A DNA stretch of 64,000 bases from contig NZ_LR134173.1 of assembly GCF_900635815.1 (NCBI RefSeq), positions 1,210,001 to 1,274,000 on the forward strand, written 5' to 3'. Positions 44,239 through 53,339 of this stretch are shown one piece after another (the stretch's first letter is position 1; each line of letters opens with the position of its first letter). Under the pieces are notes generated by a model that was given only the letters and a program-made list of their open reading frames with translations, did no database searches and was not told the origin of the DNA. The position numbers and the translations under genes were made by a program. The DNA is from Legionella cherrii. GTDB lineage: Bacteria; Pseudomonadota; Gammaproteobacteria; Legionellales; Legionellaceae.

Positions 44239-45079
44239 ATTAGAACAAAAAATTAATGAATTGCCCATAAGTTTACTTGGCCGATTCGTCTATAAGTTTC
44301 TGCCTTATAAGCGAAAAGTCGTGATGGCAAATATTGATCGTGTTTTTGGCGAGCAATTGAATAGCACGCAAAAAAAACGACTGGCTACATCGTACTACAC
44401 ACATTTGCTTAAATCCTTTAAAGAAGCAATTCAATTGCGTTTTATGTCAGAAGGGGATTTACGCAATCTGGTAGAGGTGCGTGGCCATGAACATATGTTG
44501 GCAGTTGTAGCACAACAAAAAGGAGTTTTAGTTCTAACAGGACATTTTGGCAATTGGGAGGTTGCACCCATTGGTGGTGTTTTAAACTTTAAAGAATTTC
44601 AAGGTCAGTTTCATTTTATTCGTCGGACCTTGTCAATTAAATTTATCGAACGAAGTTTATTTAAACAGTACTACCAAGTTGGCTTAAATGTGATTCCTAA
44701 AAAAAATTCTCTAGATAAGGTTTGTGCTGCTTTGGAAAAAAATCATGCAGTGATTTTCGTCCTTGATCAACATGCCTCACTGGCCAACCGAGATGGTATC
44801 GCTGTTGAGTTTTTTGGCGTGAAAGCAGGAACTTACCGTAGCCTTGCAACCCTATCTCGTTATACCGGAGTTCCTGTAATTCCAGCTGCTGGATATAGAT
44901 TACCCAATGGGAAGCATGTCCTGGAGTTTTATGATCCTATTCCATGGAAAGATTATGATACGGCTCAAGAGTCTCTTTATTATAATACCTTAGCTTATAA
45001 TCAAGCATTAGAACGTATTATTTTGGCTCATCCTGAACAATGGAATTGGATGCATAAGCGTTGGAAACTCAAGTTGTAA
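44231..45079 (+). CDS. lpxXL: Lipid A acyltransferase, LpxXL/HtrB family
   Basis: 282 aa of the LpxL/HtrB/WaaM family. The catalytic HX4E is His105-Glu110 in TGHFGNWE; DQHASLANRDGIAVEFFGVKAG and GVPVIPAAGYRLPNG are further family blocks. There is no clear N-terminal membrane anchor. GTG start overlaps the previous gene. By position it would move the very long acyl chain from the special carrier to lipid A in the inner membrane. It converges with the next gene with an 11-nt overlap. Confidence 0.88.
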   Translation: MTELEQKINELPISLLGRFVYKFLPYKRKVVMANIDRVFGEQLNSTQKKRLATSYYTHLLKSFKEAIQLRFMSEGDLRNLVEVRGHEHMLAVVAQQKGVLVLTGHFGNWEVAPIGGVLNFKEFQGQFHFIRRTLSIKFIERSLFKQYYQVGLNVIPKKNSLDKVCAALEKNHAVIFVLDQHASLANRDGIAVEFFGVKAGTYRSLATLSRYTGVPVIPAAGYRLPNGKHVLEFYDPIPWKDYDTAQESLYYNTLAYNQALERIILAHPEQWNWMHKRWKLKL

Positions 45080-47357
45080 TCGTTCCTTTACTGTTTATTA
45101 TCGTTTTAAACGATTCAATATGTTCCACTTCAAAGGTATCTTCTTCTACGAGTTCAGGTTTTTTCATTTTGGCAAAAAAGCCCTCAGCCCAACTCAAGGC
45201 ACTTTGTGCATATACAGTTGCGTCGCAGGTATATTTTGAGAGTATTTTACCCGCACTTGCTACAAAATCACTTGTTTCCGAGCTTGGTGCCGGTTTTTTA
45301 CTGGGAACAACTACTAGTTCTGGCATGAGCTCATCCAACTCATCAGAAATATATTGCAGCTGATCAGAGTCTTCGTTGACCTGTGCAAGTAATGAATCAA
45401 TTTCTCCACGTGATTTTTCTTTTAACATCAGTTCTAAAAGACGAAATTGATTGACGATGAATGGATTCTGGTTGTCTTTTAACCAATGATAAATGCTTTC
45501 ATTCTCTTCCCTATGTTTCATTACATAATGATATAACTTATGCAATTTTTGTCGTGTAATTAACTCACTCTTAGGCATTGTTTGTAGCGAAAATCTATCG
45601 AGTGCTTTAATGATTTCTTCAAATTTTTCTTGTGTTAAAGGAAGGGCAATTTTGTTCAACAAATCCAGAAGCGTTGTTTCTGATTCTTGGGATGATTCGG
45701 CACTTTTTGTCCGCCTTAAGGATGATGAGTTCTTGTTTTCTTCTAAATAGTATGATGTTGGTGCAACAAAATTGGGAGAATTTGGTTTAAAAAACCCGGT
45801 CCATCCATATATCCAACATCGTTTAATCCAGTTAATGAAAGCAGAAATAAATCCATACTCATTAGAAAAATTTAATTCTACTTGTGCTTCAGAGAGGGCT
45901 TTTTGAGCGATTTGAATGGTTTCCAGATTTTTTTCAGCGTTAAGATTTTTTAGGGCTAAGGTACATAAGTCAATGACTCGTTGATAATTTTCTTTTCCAC
46001 CACGGAGACCAAAATAACGAATAACTCTCTTGGCATCAAATAAAAATAAGTGATAAATGATTGGTTCATCAAAAAAAACAGGGTGGTTTAAAAATGCGGA
46101 AAAAATGGTTTCTTTTACCGTTTGGTCTATTTCGGGACGTTTCAACATGAACCCTATGTGGTGGATTGCTTTGTTGCGGGTGTTGATGTCCACAGACCGC
46201 TCATAAAACTCCATGTAATCATGAAGCAACTTAAGAATGGGCTCCGAACTGCCTTTATAGTGTATTAAAAAATACTCAAAACAATTCATTGACTTGCCAC
46301 GTTGAACCACCTCTTTTATAAATGGACTTTCATCAGGGGTTACAGAGGGTTTTTGTTCTTTCGGAATTCCGGGGATGGGCGGATTTAAATAAATATTTTG
46401 CAACATCCTTGGCATATTGATTCGCTTATTTTGATAAAATAATGCCGCATTGCCTTTTAATGCATTTGTTCGTAAATAGCGATTGGTTAAGTAGGCGGTT
46501 CTAGTTGCTAATTCCTTAAATGCAAGCTTATCATTTAAGAAAAAAAGGAGTTCTACTGCTTCTAATGAGAAAGGGTAATTTTTATCTAACAGTTTTTTCG
46601 TTAATTGATTAATATAAAATGCATAGCTTTTATTATAATGACCATTAAGATAGAGACGTATAGCCAGTAGCAAATGAGATTCTCGGTGTGCATGGTCGAA
46701 AAACTTATTAGGAATGTTTTGAAATAATCCTAAATTCTCAATGATATTAACCACCACTGCTTCTTTTTGGCTCGGTTCCATTTTGCCTAATTCATCAATA
46801 ACATTTGGACCTGCGATGTTCATAAAATGAGCTAAGACATAATGAGCATTAGGCATTAAAGCAAAATGATTAATCCAATAAGTAAGAACCTGGTGTCTTT
46901 CATAGAGAGGGTATCGTTCAAGAAGGGCCTCTACTTGGAGTTTAGTCAATTGATGAAAATGAGGAACAGAACAAAGAATACTAATTGCTGACTCAGGTTC
47001 TAGTTTCTCAATTAATTGGGGTGAGAGAGTTTTTAAGTCTAATTGATGCACTAGAGCATTAAGACGTGAAGGGATATGATGATCTTGATGGGTTAACCTG
47101 TTTAATAATGAGTCACCCTTTAAACAAGCTAAATATTCTCTTTGACTTAATAAGTAAATAATTAAGAGCGATTTTATCTGTGGATTTTTAACAATTTGAA
47201 TGCACTCGAGAATATTTGGGATGGTCAATTCCCCTTCCTCAATCGTCGTTAAAAAGTGGGCTTGGCTTTTTGTATCCTTATTAATTTCCGTTAAATATTC
47301 CAGGTTTCCCATAGCCGCTTTGAATAAGTCAAAACTTTGTATTTTGCTTCCTGTCAT
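45069..47357 (-). CDS. Large alpha-helical protein of unknown function
   Basis: 762 aa, not recognised. It is almost wholly alpha-helical with many Leu/Ile-rich helices (for example residues 20-300), like HEAT or other solenoid folds, and no signal peptide. A hydrophobic stretch FINWIKRCWIYGWTGFF lies near residue 525, then a Ser-rich segment NSSSLRRTKSAESSQESE. The C-terminus is acidic (ELVEEDTFEVEHIESF), as in many Legionella Dot/Icm substrates. Strong AAAAGGAG 5-6 nt before the ATG at 47357. A secreted effector is possible but unproven. Confidence 0.7.
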   Translation of the reverse strand: MTGSKIQSFDLFKAAMGNLEYLTEINKDTKSQAHFLTTIEEGELTIPNILECIQIVKNPQIKSLLIIYLLSQREYLACLKGDSLLNRLTHQDHHIPSRLNALVHQLDLKTLSPQLIEKLEPESAISILCSVPHFHQLTKLQVEALLERYPLYERHQVLTYWINHFALMPNAHYVLAHFMNIAGPNVIDELGKMEPSQKEAVVVNIIENLGLFQNIPNKFFDHAHRESHLLLAIRLYLNGHYNKSYAFYINQLTKKLLDKNYPFSLEAVELLFFLNDKLAFKELATRTAYLTNRYLRTNALKGNAALFYQNKRINMPRMLQNIYLNPPIPGIPKEQKPSVTPDESPFIKEVVQRGKSMNCFEYFLIHYKGSSEPILKLLHDYMEFYERSVDINTRNKAIHHIGFMLKRPEIDQTVKETIFSAFLNHPVFFDEPIIYHLFLFDAKRVIRYFGLRGGKENYQRVIDLCTLALKNLNAEKNLETIQIAQKALSEAQVELNFSNEYGFISAFINWIKRCWIYGWTGFFKPNSPNFVAPTSYYLEENKNSSSLRRTKSAESSQESETTLLDLLNKIALPLTQEKFEEIIKALDRFSLQTMPKSELITRQKLHKLYHYVMKHREENESIYHWLKDNQNPFIVNQFRLLELMLKEKSRGEIDSLLAQVNEDSDQLQYISDELDELMPELVVVPSKKPAPSSETSDFVASAGKILSKYTCDATVYAQSALSWAEGFFAKMKKPELVEEDTFEVEHIESFKTIINSKGTITT

Positions 47358-47630
47358 GACACTCTCCTTTTAACCAAGCCCCCTATTTCCAAATAGAGTT
47401 TTTTCGATACTCTATCGTAGCGACAAACTAATTCATCGAGCAGGTGCCTGAGTCCTCATGTACTTGGGTGTACACTGCGGTTCTGCGCTTCTCTTCGCAC
47501 TTTGAAGTGAATTTCGAAAGAAGTCTAGTGTAAATTTGGAACAGTGCGAGTGTGAGGCGTTCTTTCAGAATAACTCTTTGTAAAGAAAATTCAATACTTG
47601 TGTTAATTTTGCATAGGAAATGTATTTAAG

Positions 47631-48461
47631 CTAAAACAAGATACCTTCATAAACAAAAACGGCTGGTCCGGTTAGAATTATCGGCTCATTAAATGATGGC
47701 CAGTCAATTAATAAATCGCCACCAGGTAAGGTTACTTTTATTTGTTGGTCCAATTGATGATATAAGCGACCAATAGCAGCTGCTGCAACAGCACCGCTTC
47801 CACATGCTTGTGTTTCGCCACAACCACGTTCATAGACTCGTAATTTGATATGGTTTTGATTCACAATTTGCATAAATCCAACATTGGCTTGGACGGGAAA
47901 ACGGGGATGTAAACTGATTTCTCTTCCTAAGGCATGGACAGGGGCTTTGTCTGTATCTTCTACCACCAATACTGCATGTGGATTGCCCACACTTAAGGCA
48001 TGAAAGTGAACTGTTTTGTTCGGTTGAAGTTCTAGAAAATATTCAGCAGATTGTTGCTCGGTAATGAAGGGTATATCAGATGGCGATAAGCGAGGGATTC
48101 CCATATCGACGCTAACGCTAGAGTCTGTATTGATATGCAAATTCATCTGTGTGGTGCGCGTTGCCACAGTTAAGTGATTTTTATCAGTTAATCCGTAATA
48201 TTTAGCAAATAGGGCAAGACAACGTGCTCCATTGCCGCATTGCCCGACTTCTTGGCCATCGGCATTAAAAATTCGATAATTAAAGTCAATACCCTCCTGC
48301 ATGCTTGCTTCAATAAGCAAGCATTGATCAAAGCCAATCCCAGTATGGCGTTGGGCCATAGTAATTATGTGTTGAGGATTTAGATTGATCTGCTGATTAA
48401 TACCATCAATCACCATGAAATCATTACCTAAGCCATGCATTTTGGTAAATTTAATTTTCAT
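47631..48461 (-). CDS. dapF: Diaminopimelate epimerase
   Basis: DapF turns LL- into meso-diaminopimelate for lysine and peptidoglycan. 276 aa, with the two catalytic cysteines Cys75 (GQCGNGARC) and Cys220 (GCGETQACGSGAVAAA), in matching positions to E. coli Cys73/Cys217. Start MKIKFTKMHGLGNDF is the family N-terminus. It starts 20 nt after the small lipoprotein gene lptM, as in E. coli. The 273-nt gap after its stop carries no gene. Confidence 0.97.
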   Translation of the reverse strand: MKIKFTKMHGLGNDFMVIDGINQQINLNPQHIITMAQRHTGIGFDQCLLIEASMQEGIDFNYRIFNADGQEVGQCGNGARCLALFAKYYGLTDKNHLTVATRTTQMNLHINTDSSVSVDMGIPRLSPSDIPFITEQQSAEYFLELQPNKTVHFHALSVGNPHAVLVVEDTDKAPVHALGREISLHPRFPVQANVGFMQIVNQNHIKLRVYERGCGETQACGSGAVAAAAIGRLYHQLDQQIKVTLPGGDLLIDWPSFNEPIILTGPAVFVYEGILF

Positions 48462-48481
48462 AATTTGCCTGTTGAACTGGA

Positions 48482-48610
48482 TTATTTTGAGTTCTCGTTA
48501 CTCACTTGCGTTTTCGTTGTTGGTTCTGGCAAATAGAGTGGTCCTTTTTGTCCACAACCTACTAAGAGTATGGCAATGCAAACCATAAATAAAAAGTGAA
48601 TTTGTTTCAT
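48482..48610 (-). CDS. lptM: LptM-family small lipoprotein
   Basis: A 42-aa frame found by reading the gap before dapF. It has a signal peptide (MKQIHFLFMVCIAILLVG), lipobox LVGC with Cys19 and then GQKGPLYLPE, the LptM/YifL signature. LptM binds the LptDE lipopolysaccharide translocon in E. coli and its gene precedes dapF there too. It is shorter than the E. coli protein (67 aa). TAA stop at 48482, 20 nt before dapF. Confidence 0.88.
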   Translation of the reverse strand: MKQIHFLFMVCIAILLVGCGQKGPLYLPEPTTKTQVSNENSK

Positions 48611-48689
48611 TAGAGTATTTAAAAGTTTTTAGAACGGTAACTATCCATTTATTTAGATAAAAATTCAAGTACTAGGAAATGTTTCTGAT

Positions 48690-48780
48690 TGTAGCTGGGT
48701 TAGGCGCAGCCGTAACCCGGGGTTGAGATAAAAAATCCTATTCCATTAACCCGGACATGCTGCACCGCACCCAAGCTACA
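48690..48780. repeat. Intergenic palindromic repeat, copy B
   Basis: A 91-bp element with ends TGTAGCTGGGT (48690-48700) and ACCCAAGCTACA (48769-48780). Inside, TTAGGCGCAGCCGTAACCCGG and CATTAACCCGGACATGCTGCACC read like imperfect copies. Same family of words as copies A and C. It abuts the stop of the next gene and may serve as its terminator. Confidence 0.6.
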
Positions 48781-48783
48781 TGA

Positions 48784-51741
48784 TTACATAAGCTCAGATG
48801 GTCGCGGTCTGCTCTCTTCCTCTTCATCTTTATCTACAATAGCAATTGGTATATCAGCAGCTGCTCTGTATTGGTTAAATGAACTCACTGCATTTTGTCC
48901 AGATGATCGCCAAAAATAACATGATTTTACGGATGAATGACCTACATTAGCATAAATTGCCAGTGCGATTAAACCAGGGACGATGAGGGTCAAAAGCACT
49001 CCTGCAGCAATGACCAAGTTTCTGCGAAACGTGACCCAATCCGAATCATGATGGGCTATGAATTGATTTTCATACCTATCCAGCTTGGTGTAAAAGGAGT
49101 GCAAACGGTCTTTGGGATGAGGTATTTTGTTTGTGTCGGTCAAAATCTCATACAACTTCGTTACTTTGCTAATTTTAGAGTTTACTTTATCATCTTTTTC
49201 TTTTATCTCATCATTTTTTTCCAGCCCCCGAGGTCTGTGAGACAACTGGGTGTCGAGAAAGGCCAAATACTCTTTTGTTAAGGGAACAAGTTTCTTATTA
49301 ATGAGCAATAGATATTCAGCTTCTTTATCATTATTCATTGCTGAATGGTATTCAATTTTTTTTGCTCTTTCTAACTCCAGTGAGGCGTTTGTTTCTTTTG
49401 CTATTCGTTCCTTTTCGTCTATTTGTTGCTCCATTAGTTTGATACGGGCACTTAGTTGTTCCTTTTCTTCTTCCAAATGCGCTTTTTTTTGTTTGAGCCG
49501 GTCAACTACGCCATAAGTATTTATGGCATGACGTTCGACTAACTCTTTAAAGGAGCCTTTTTCTGCAGGTTCAGGTAATGAAGTTGGCCTATCTCGATAA
49601 AATTTTTGTGCCGCCACATCGATTAATGCTTCAGCTTTTTTTCGCAAAGAGAGTTCATGCTTGTTAAACACAGCTGCTTCAGTTTCGAACTGTCGACCTA
49701 ATGCGGCAGCATCATTAATAAAAACTCCAATTTGATGATACAGTTTTTCAAATTCATCAAATGAACTGCCATAATTTTCTTCAAACCGTGTAACAAGTTG
49801 GTCGACCAAGTTCTCTTGGCTCTCACTTCGAGGCAGTTTTTCTTTTAATTTTTGGCAAATAAATTCTATCTTTATTTTTATGGGATGATCCGCTAATTGA
49901 GCAAACTCAAAACTGGTAAAGATTTCATTAATTTCCTGTTGAATTTCTAATTCAGAAGAAGCTTCATCTTTATTGAGCTGAGTTAATAAGGTATGAAAAA
50001 AGGACCTCAAGTTTGTATCAGTTGGTGTGCGAAGACGATTAAATACTTCTTCCAGATTTGCATGTTGTTGTCCGACGGTCTGACTAATCCCGTTTAGGGT
50101 CAAATCGATGAGTGAGGCCACAAATTCTTGTATGGTTTGATTGTCAGTTTTTGCTAGTTCTTTAAACTCTGCAAATAGGCCAATGATAGCAACAAAAAGT
50201 TCTTCTTTTTCGTGTTGCTTTTTCTCTGAACTCCAGTCATCCATTAAATATTGTTGGCTTACTCTTTGAATCAAAGTACCAAAAGATATCAAGACATCTT
50301 TACGTGCACTTTCACTGTCAAGTATTGCTGTCGGAGCAATTTTTTGATGTTCACTAATAGTAGAAGAGGAAAGATTCGTAATGACTTTGATGTTTTTAGA
50401 CAATACAGCTTGTGCTGATTTAATGAGCTCTAAAATGGTTTGATCTTTTTGTGACGGTTCGTGGAATATTTTGAAGAAAAACTCTTTCATTAATACACTG
50501 TGCTCTTCGTTAACATATCCTATGTTTTTAGGGAAGATCTCCGTTAAAAGTCCATATTTATGGTCAGTACGTAGCACTTTTCTTTGTGGTGCTACACCCA
50601 TTCCAATGTAATGAGTCGTGTTGAATGCTTCATATGCCGCTCTATTGGCGTAAATTTTGTCGTAAAGCTTGCGAAATATGGTTGGAAAATCAAGTTTAGC
50701 TGCATCAATATTCTCATTAATTCCTACCTCTTCCAGAAAAGCGAGATATTTTCTACCGAGTCCGGTGCGTTCATGAAAAATTTCTTGAGCATCTTTAAAT
50801 TCAACACCATGATTCAATAAAAAATGAAGTAATTTAAAAATCATTAATTTTTGTACGTGTGTCGATTTGGTTTTATCAGGAGAAACGACAAAGCTCTGTT
50901 GTGATGCGTTACTTCCAGAAGAACCTGTACCATGATGTCCGGGTAGGGTATTGCGAATGACTACCTGTTGTTGTGGATCGGATGCCTCCGGATAGATTGG
51001 TGTAAAGCCCCAATCTGAATGTTCATTTTCGTAATAGATAAATTCTGCATATTTAACAATAGGCGGGATGCTATAAAATCTTGGGTCATACCATGTTATA
51101 GGCCAGACATCCCCAGGAACAGGGTCAATGATAAACAGGTTCATTGACACTTCAGGGATATTGGCTTTTAGTGCCTTAAACCATTGATCTTTCTCTGCTG
51201 TTGATTGAGGTAATTGGGTTAATAGGGATTTAATAATGTCAGGGGTATTATTCGTGGGTTTGCCTTTTTGTCTTTCTGCTTGTTGTCGTGTTAACTCTTT
51301 GATTAGTTGCTCAAAATCTTCACAAAAGGTCATCGCTTCTTTTATCGCATTGATTTCATGAGCAATCAAAATGGATTCAACCCCGCCTCTGCTGTGGGCA
51401 ATATCATTTAGTTCAGTTTGTCCTCGAACAAGAGCATTTAAAGCGATACCCAGACCAAGTCCAATTTTTTCGCCAACATTGGTTCCGTCATTCTTGGGGC
51501 CGTTGACAACAGCGATGTCTAAAGATTGATAAGGAACAAGTTGTTTGTGATCAATCACTGGGTTATCTGTTTTAACCAACATTGATACAAGACTGAGAGT
51601 TTCTCCTTTAGGATAATACTCTTGCAATTTATCTCCTGCTTTTACAGGTACTTTTTTCTTGTTTTTTAGAGTAGGGGTATAGACTGTGCCTGTCCCCAAC
51701 ATAGTAAGGGTAAATGATTTAGATTCTAATTTCTTAAACAT
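48784..51741 (-). CDS. Large protein with serine-hydrolase-like N-terminus, candidate effector
   Basis: 985 aa from the ATG at 51741; an in-frame GTG at 51774 lies in promoter-like sequence. The N-terminal 280 residues show an alpha/beta-hydrolase pattern: TMLGTGT near the start, nucleophile elbow AHSRGG (Ser117), FIIDPVPGD (Asp206) and TLPGHHGTG (His269/270), a possible Ser-Asp-His triad. A helical middle follows, then a coiled coil (about 740-805, RLKQKKAHLEEEKEQLSARIK), a membrane segment near 908-932 and an acidic tail DKDEEEESRPRPSELM. It resembles Legionella Dot/Icm substrates with lipase-like heads; the exact reaction is not known. Confidence 0.75.
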   Translation of the reverse strand: MFKKLESKSFTLTMLGTGTVYTPTLKNKKKVPVKAGDKLQEYYPKGETLSLVSMLVKTDNPVIDHKQLVPYQSLDIAVVNGPKNDGTNVGEKIGLGLGIALNALVRGQTELNDIAHSRGGVESILIAHEINAIKEAMTFCEDFEQLIKELTRQQAERQKGKPTNNTPDIIKSLLTQLPQSTAEKDQWFKALKANIPEVSMNLFIIDPVPGDVWPITWYDPRFYSIPPIVKYAEFIYYENEHSDWGFTPIYPEASDPQQQVVIRNTLPGHHGTGSSGSNASQQSFVVSPDKTKSTHVQKLMIFKLLHFLLNHGVEFKDAQEIFHERTGLGRKYLAFLEEVGINENIDAAKLDFPTIFRKLYDKIYANRAAYEAFNTTHYIGMGVAPQRKVLRTDHKYGLLTEIFPKNIGYVNEEHSVLMKEFFFKIFHEPSQKDQTILELIKSAQAVLSKNIKVITNLSSSTISEHQKIAPTAILDSESARKDVLISFGTLIQRVSQQYLMDDWSSEKKQHEKEELFVAIIGLFAEFKELAKTDNQTIQEFVASLIDLTLNGISQTVGQQHANLEEVFNRLRTPTDTNLRSFFHTLLTQLNKDEASSELEIQQEINEIFTSFEFAQLADHPIKIKIEFICQKLKEKLPRSESQENLVDQLVTRFEENYGSSFDEFEKLYHQIGVFINDAAALGRQFETEAAVFNKHELSLRKKAEALIDVAAQKFYRDRPTSLPEPAEKGSFKELVERHAINTYGVVDRLKQKKAHLEEEKEQLSARIKLMEQQIDEKERIAKETNASLELERAKKIEYHSAMNNDKEAEYLLLINKKLVPLTKEYLAFLDTQLSHRPRGLEKNDEIKEKDDKVNSKISKVTKLYEILTDTNKIPHPKDRLHSFYTKLDRYENQFIAHHDSDWVTFRRNLVIAAGVLLTLIVPGLIALAIYANVGHSSVKSCYFWRSSGQNAVSSFNQYRAAADIPIAIVDKDEEEESRPRPSELM

Positions 51742-51961
51742 ATTTTTGCCGCTTATTGACCCACTGTAGCGCACTATAATACATCTTGCCTAATAATAAA
51801 ATAGCCTGGATGGGGTTTTTGCTTTTAAATTGATCAAAATGGTGTGATTTTGTTTTTATTTTTGCTGTTCTGAGATTCTATGAAATATCGAGAAGGTATA
51901 ACTTGCACTGTGTTGAGGCATTAGCGATAATTTCTCTTTTTTGTCTGTGAGGGGATTTGTT

Positions 51962-52618
51962 TTGAATGTATTTATCAATGAGTCACAGGCTCAAGCGCAG
52001 GCATGCGTCATTTGGATGCATGGATTAGGAGCAGATGCTTCCGATATGATGGGGTTAGTCGATCAGTTAACTGTTTCTGATGTGGCGTTACGTCATGTGT
52101 TTATTAATGCTCCCCAGCGTCCAGTGACCCTGAATGGCGGAATGGTCATGCCTGCTTGGTATGATATTGTTGGTATGAAATTAATTGATAGGGAAGATAA
52201 AGAAGGGATTGAACAATCCGAATTATTGATTCGTAAAGTCATGGATGAACAATTAAATGATGGTTTTACTTACAATCAGATTTTTTTAGCAGGCTTTTCG
52301 CAAGGTGGGGCGATGGCGTTACATACTGCGCTGCATACAACGGCTCGTTTGGCTGGAGTGGTGGCTTTATCTGCTTATTTACCTTTAGCAGCCCATACCC
52401 GACCAAAACTGGATAAGGACACACCTTTTTTTATGGGGGCAGGACAATTTGATCCTCTTGTTTTATCTCAATGGACTGAATCAAGTAAAGATTGGCTATT
52501 GAATAAAGGATACAAACATATTTCTTATTATAAGTATCCGATGGAACATTCAATTTGTTTTGAGGAAATTAAAGATCTGAGTCTTTGGTTGAGACTTAAA
52601 ATTCGGGGAGAAGCATAA
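51962..52618 (+). CDS. Carboxylesterase/acyl-protein thioesterase family hydrolase
   Basis: 218-aa alpha/beta hydrolase. WMHGLGADASDM is the oxyanion loop, GFSQGGAMAL the nucleophile elbow (Ser113), GQFDP gives Asp164 and EHSI gives His196, the full triad of the YpfH/carboxylesterase II group. The TTG at 51962 is preferred since AGGGGA lies 6 nt upstream; an upstream TTG at 51941 would add 7 residues. One-base overlap with ratA. Substrate unknown, probably short acyl esters or thioesters. Confidence 0.88.
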   Translation: MNVFINESQAQAQACVIWMHGLGADASDMMGLVDQLTVSDVALRHVFINAPQRPVTLNGGMVMPAWYDIVGMKLIDREDKEGIEQSELLIRKVMDEQLNDGFTYNQIFLAGFSQGGAMALHTALHTTARLAGVVALSAYLPLAAHTRPKLDKDTPFFMGAGQFDPLVLSQWTESSKDWLLNKGYKHISYYKYPMEHSICFEEIKDLSLWLRLKIRGEA

Positions 52619-53046
52619 TGCCCGTAGTGAGAAAGGCACGTACTGTTAATTACACCTGTGAACAAATGTTTGCGTTAGTGAATGAAGTAGAGCGCTATGC
52701 GGAGTTTCTACCTTATTGCGCAGAAAGTTTAGTACATCATCGGGATGAAGATGAGGTACAGGCCACATTAGTTATTGGGGCGGCCGGGATGAGTAAGTCA
52801 TTTACTACCCGCAATAGATTACAAATTAATAAAATGATAGAAATTCGTCTTGTTGATGGTCCATTTAGCCATTTAGAAGGGTTCTGGCGCTTTGATGAAG
52901 TCGAAGAGGGATGTAAGGTTTCTTTTGATTTAGAGTTTGAATTTGCAGGGCGTATGTTTTCCATGTTGCTTGGCCCAGTATTTGAACAAGTAACGGATAA
53001 AATGGTTGATTCATTTTGTGAACGAGCCAAGGCTATTTATGGTTAA
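52618..53046 (+). CDS. ratA: RatA/COQ10-type START-domain protein
   Basis: 142 aa with a START-like fold, VERYAEFLPYCAES and ATLVIGAAGMSKSFTTRN being typical. In E. coli RatA was described as a toxin that blocks 70S assembly, while homologues (COQ10) bind ubiquinone; the second role is the more general one for the family. Translationally coupled with the esterase upstream and overlapping rnfH downstream. Confidence 0.93.
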   Translation: MPVVRKARTVNYTCEQMFALVNEVERYAEFLPYCAESLVHHRDEDEVQATLVIGAAGMSKSFTTRNRLQINKMIEIRLVDGPFSHLEGFWRFDEVEEGCKVSFDLEFEFAGRMFSMLLGPVFEQVTDKMVDSFCERAKAIYG

Positions 53047-53320
53047 AGTGGAACTGGTATACGTGACTGCGGAAAAAAAGACAGTTCATATGACTCTCGA
53101 TCTTCAACATGGGGCAACCGTTTTTGATGCATTGAGTGCATCAGGAATATACCAAACTTACCCAGAAACTCGAGATATGCCCGTGGGCATTTATGCAAAG
53201 CAAGTTTCTTTGGAGCAGGTTTTGCAGGAAGGTGACAGGGTGGAAATATACAGACCTTTGGTTTTAGATCCTAAAGAGAAGCGGCGTCAAAAAGCTACTC
53301 GTGCTCGCCAGCATAAGTAG
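53039..53320 (+). CDS. rnfH: RnfH family ubiquitin-like protein
   Basis: 93 aa, beta-grasp fold of unknown function. VKVELVYVTAEKK, then GDRVEIYRPLVLDPKEKRRQKATRARQ, is the family pattern. The ATG at 53039 overlaps the ratA end by 8 nt, as ratA-rnfH pairs often do; an upstream in-frame ATG at 53006 would lie deep in ratA. Confidence 0.93.
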   Translation: MVKVELVYVTAEKKTVHMTLDLQHGATVFDALSASGIYQTYPETRDMPVGIYAKQVSLEQVLQEGDRVEIYRPLVLDPKEKRRQKATRARQHK

Positions 53321-53339
53321 CCTGAATGCTGTAGTTTTG

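Noticed and set aside
45061..45363. Plus-strand frame following the lpxXL-like gene
   Set aside because: Antisense to the C-terminal part of the 762-aa gene, which has a strong ribosome site.
49048..50820. Plus-strand frames within the 985-aa gene
   Set aside because: Short and Phe/Ser-rich, as expected from the complement of Lys/Glu-rich coiled-coil codons.
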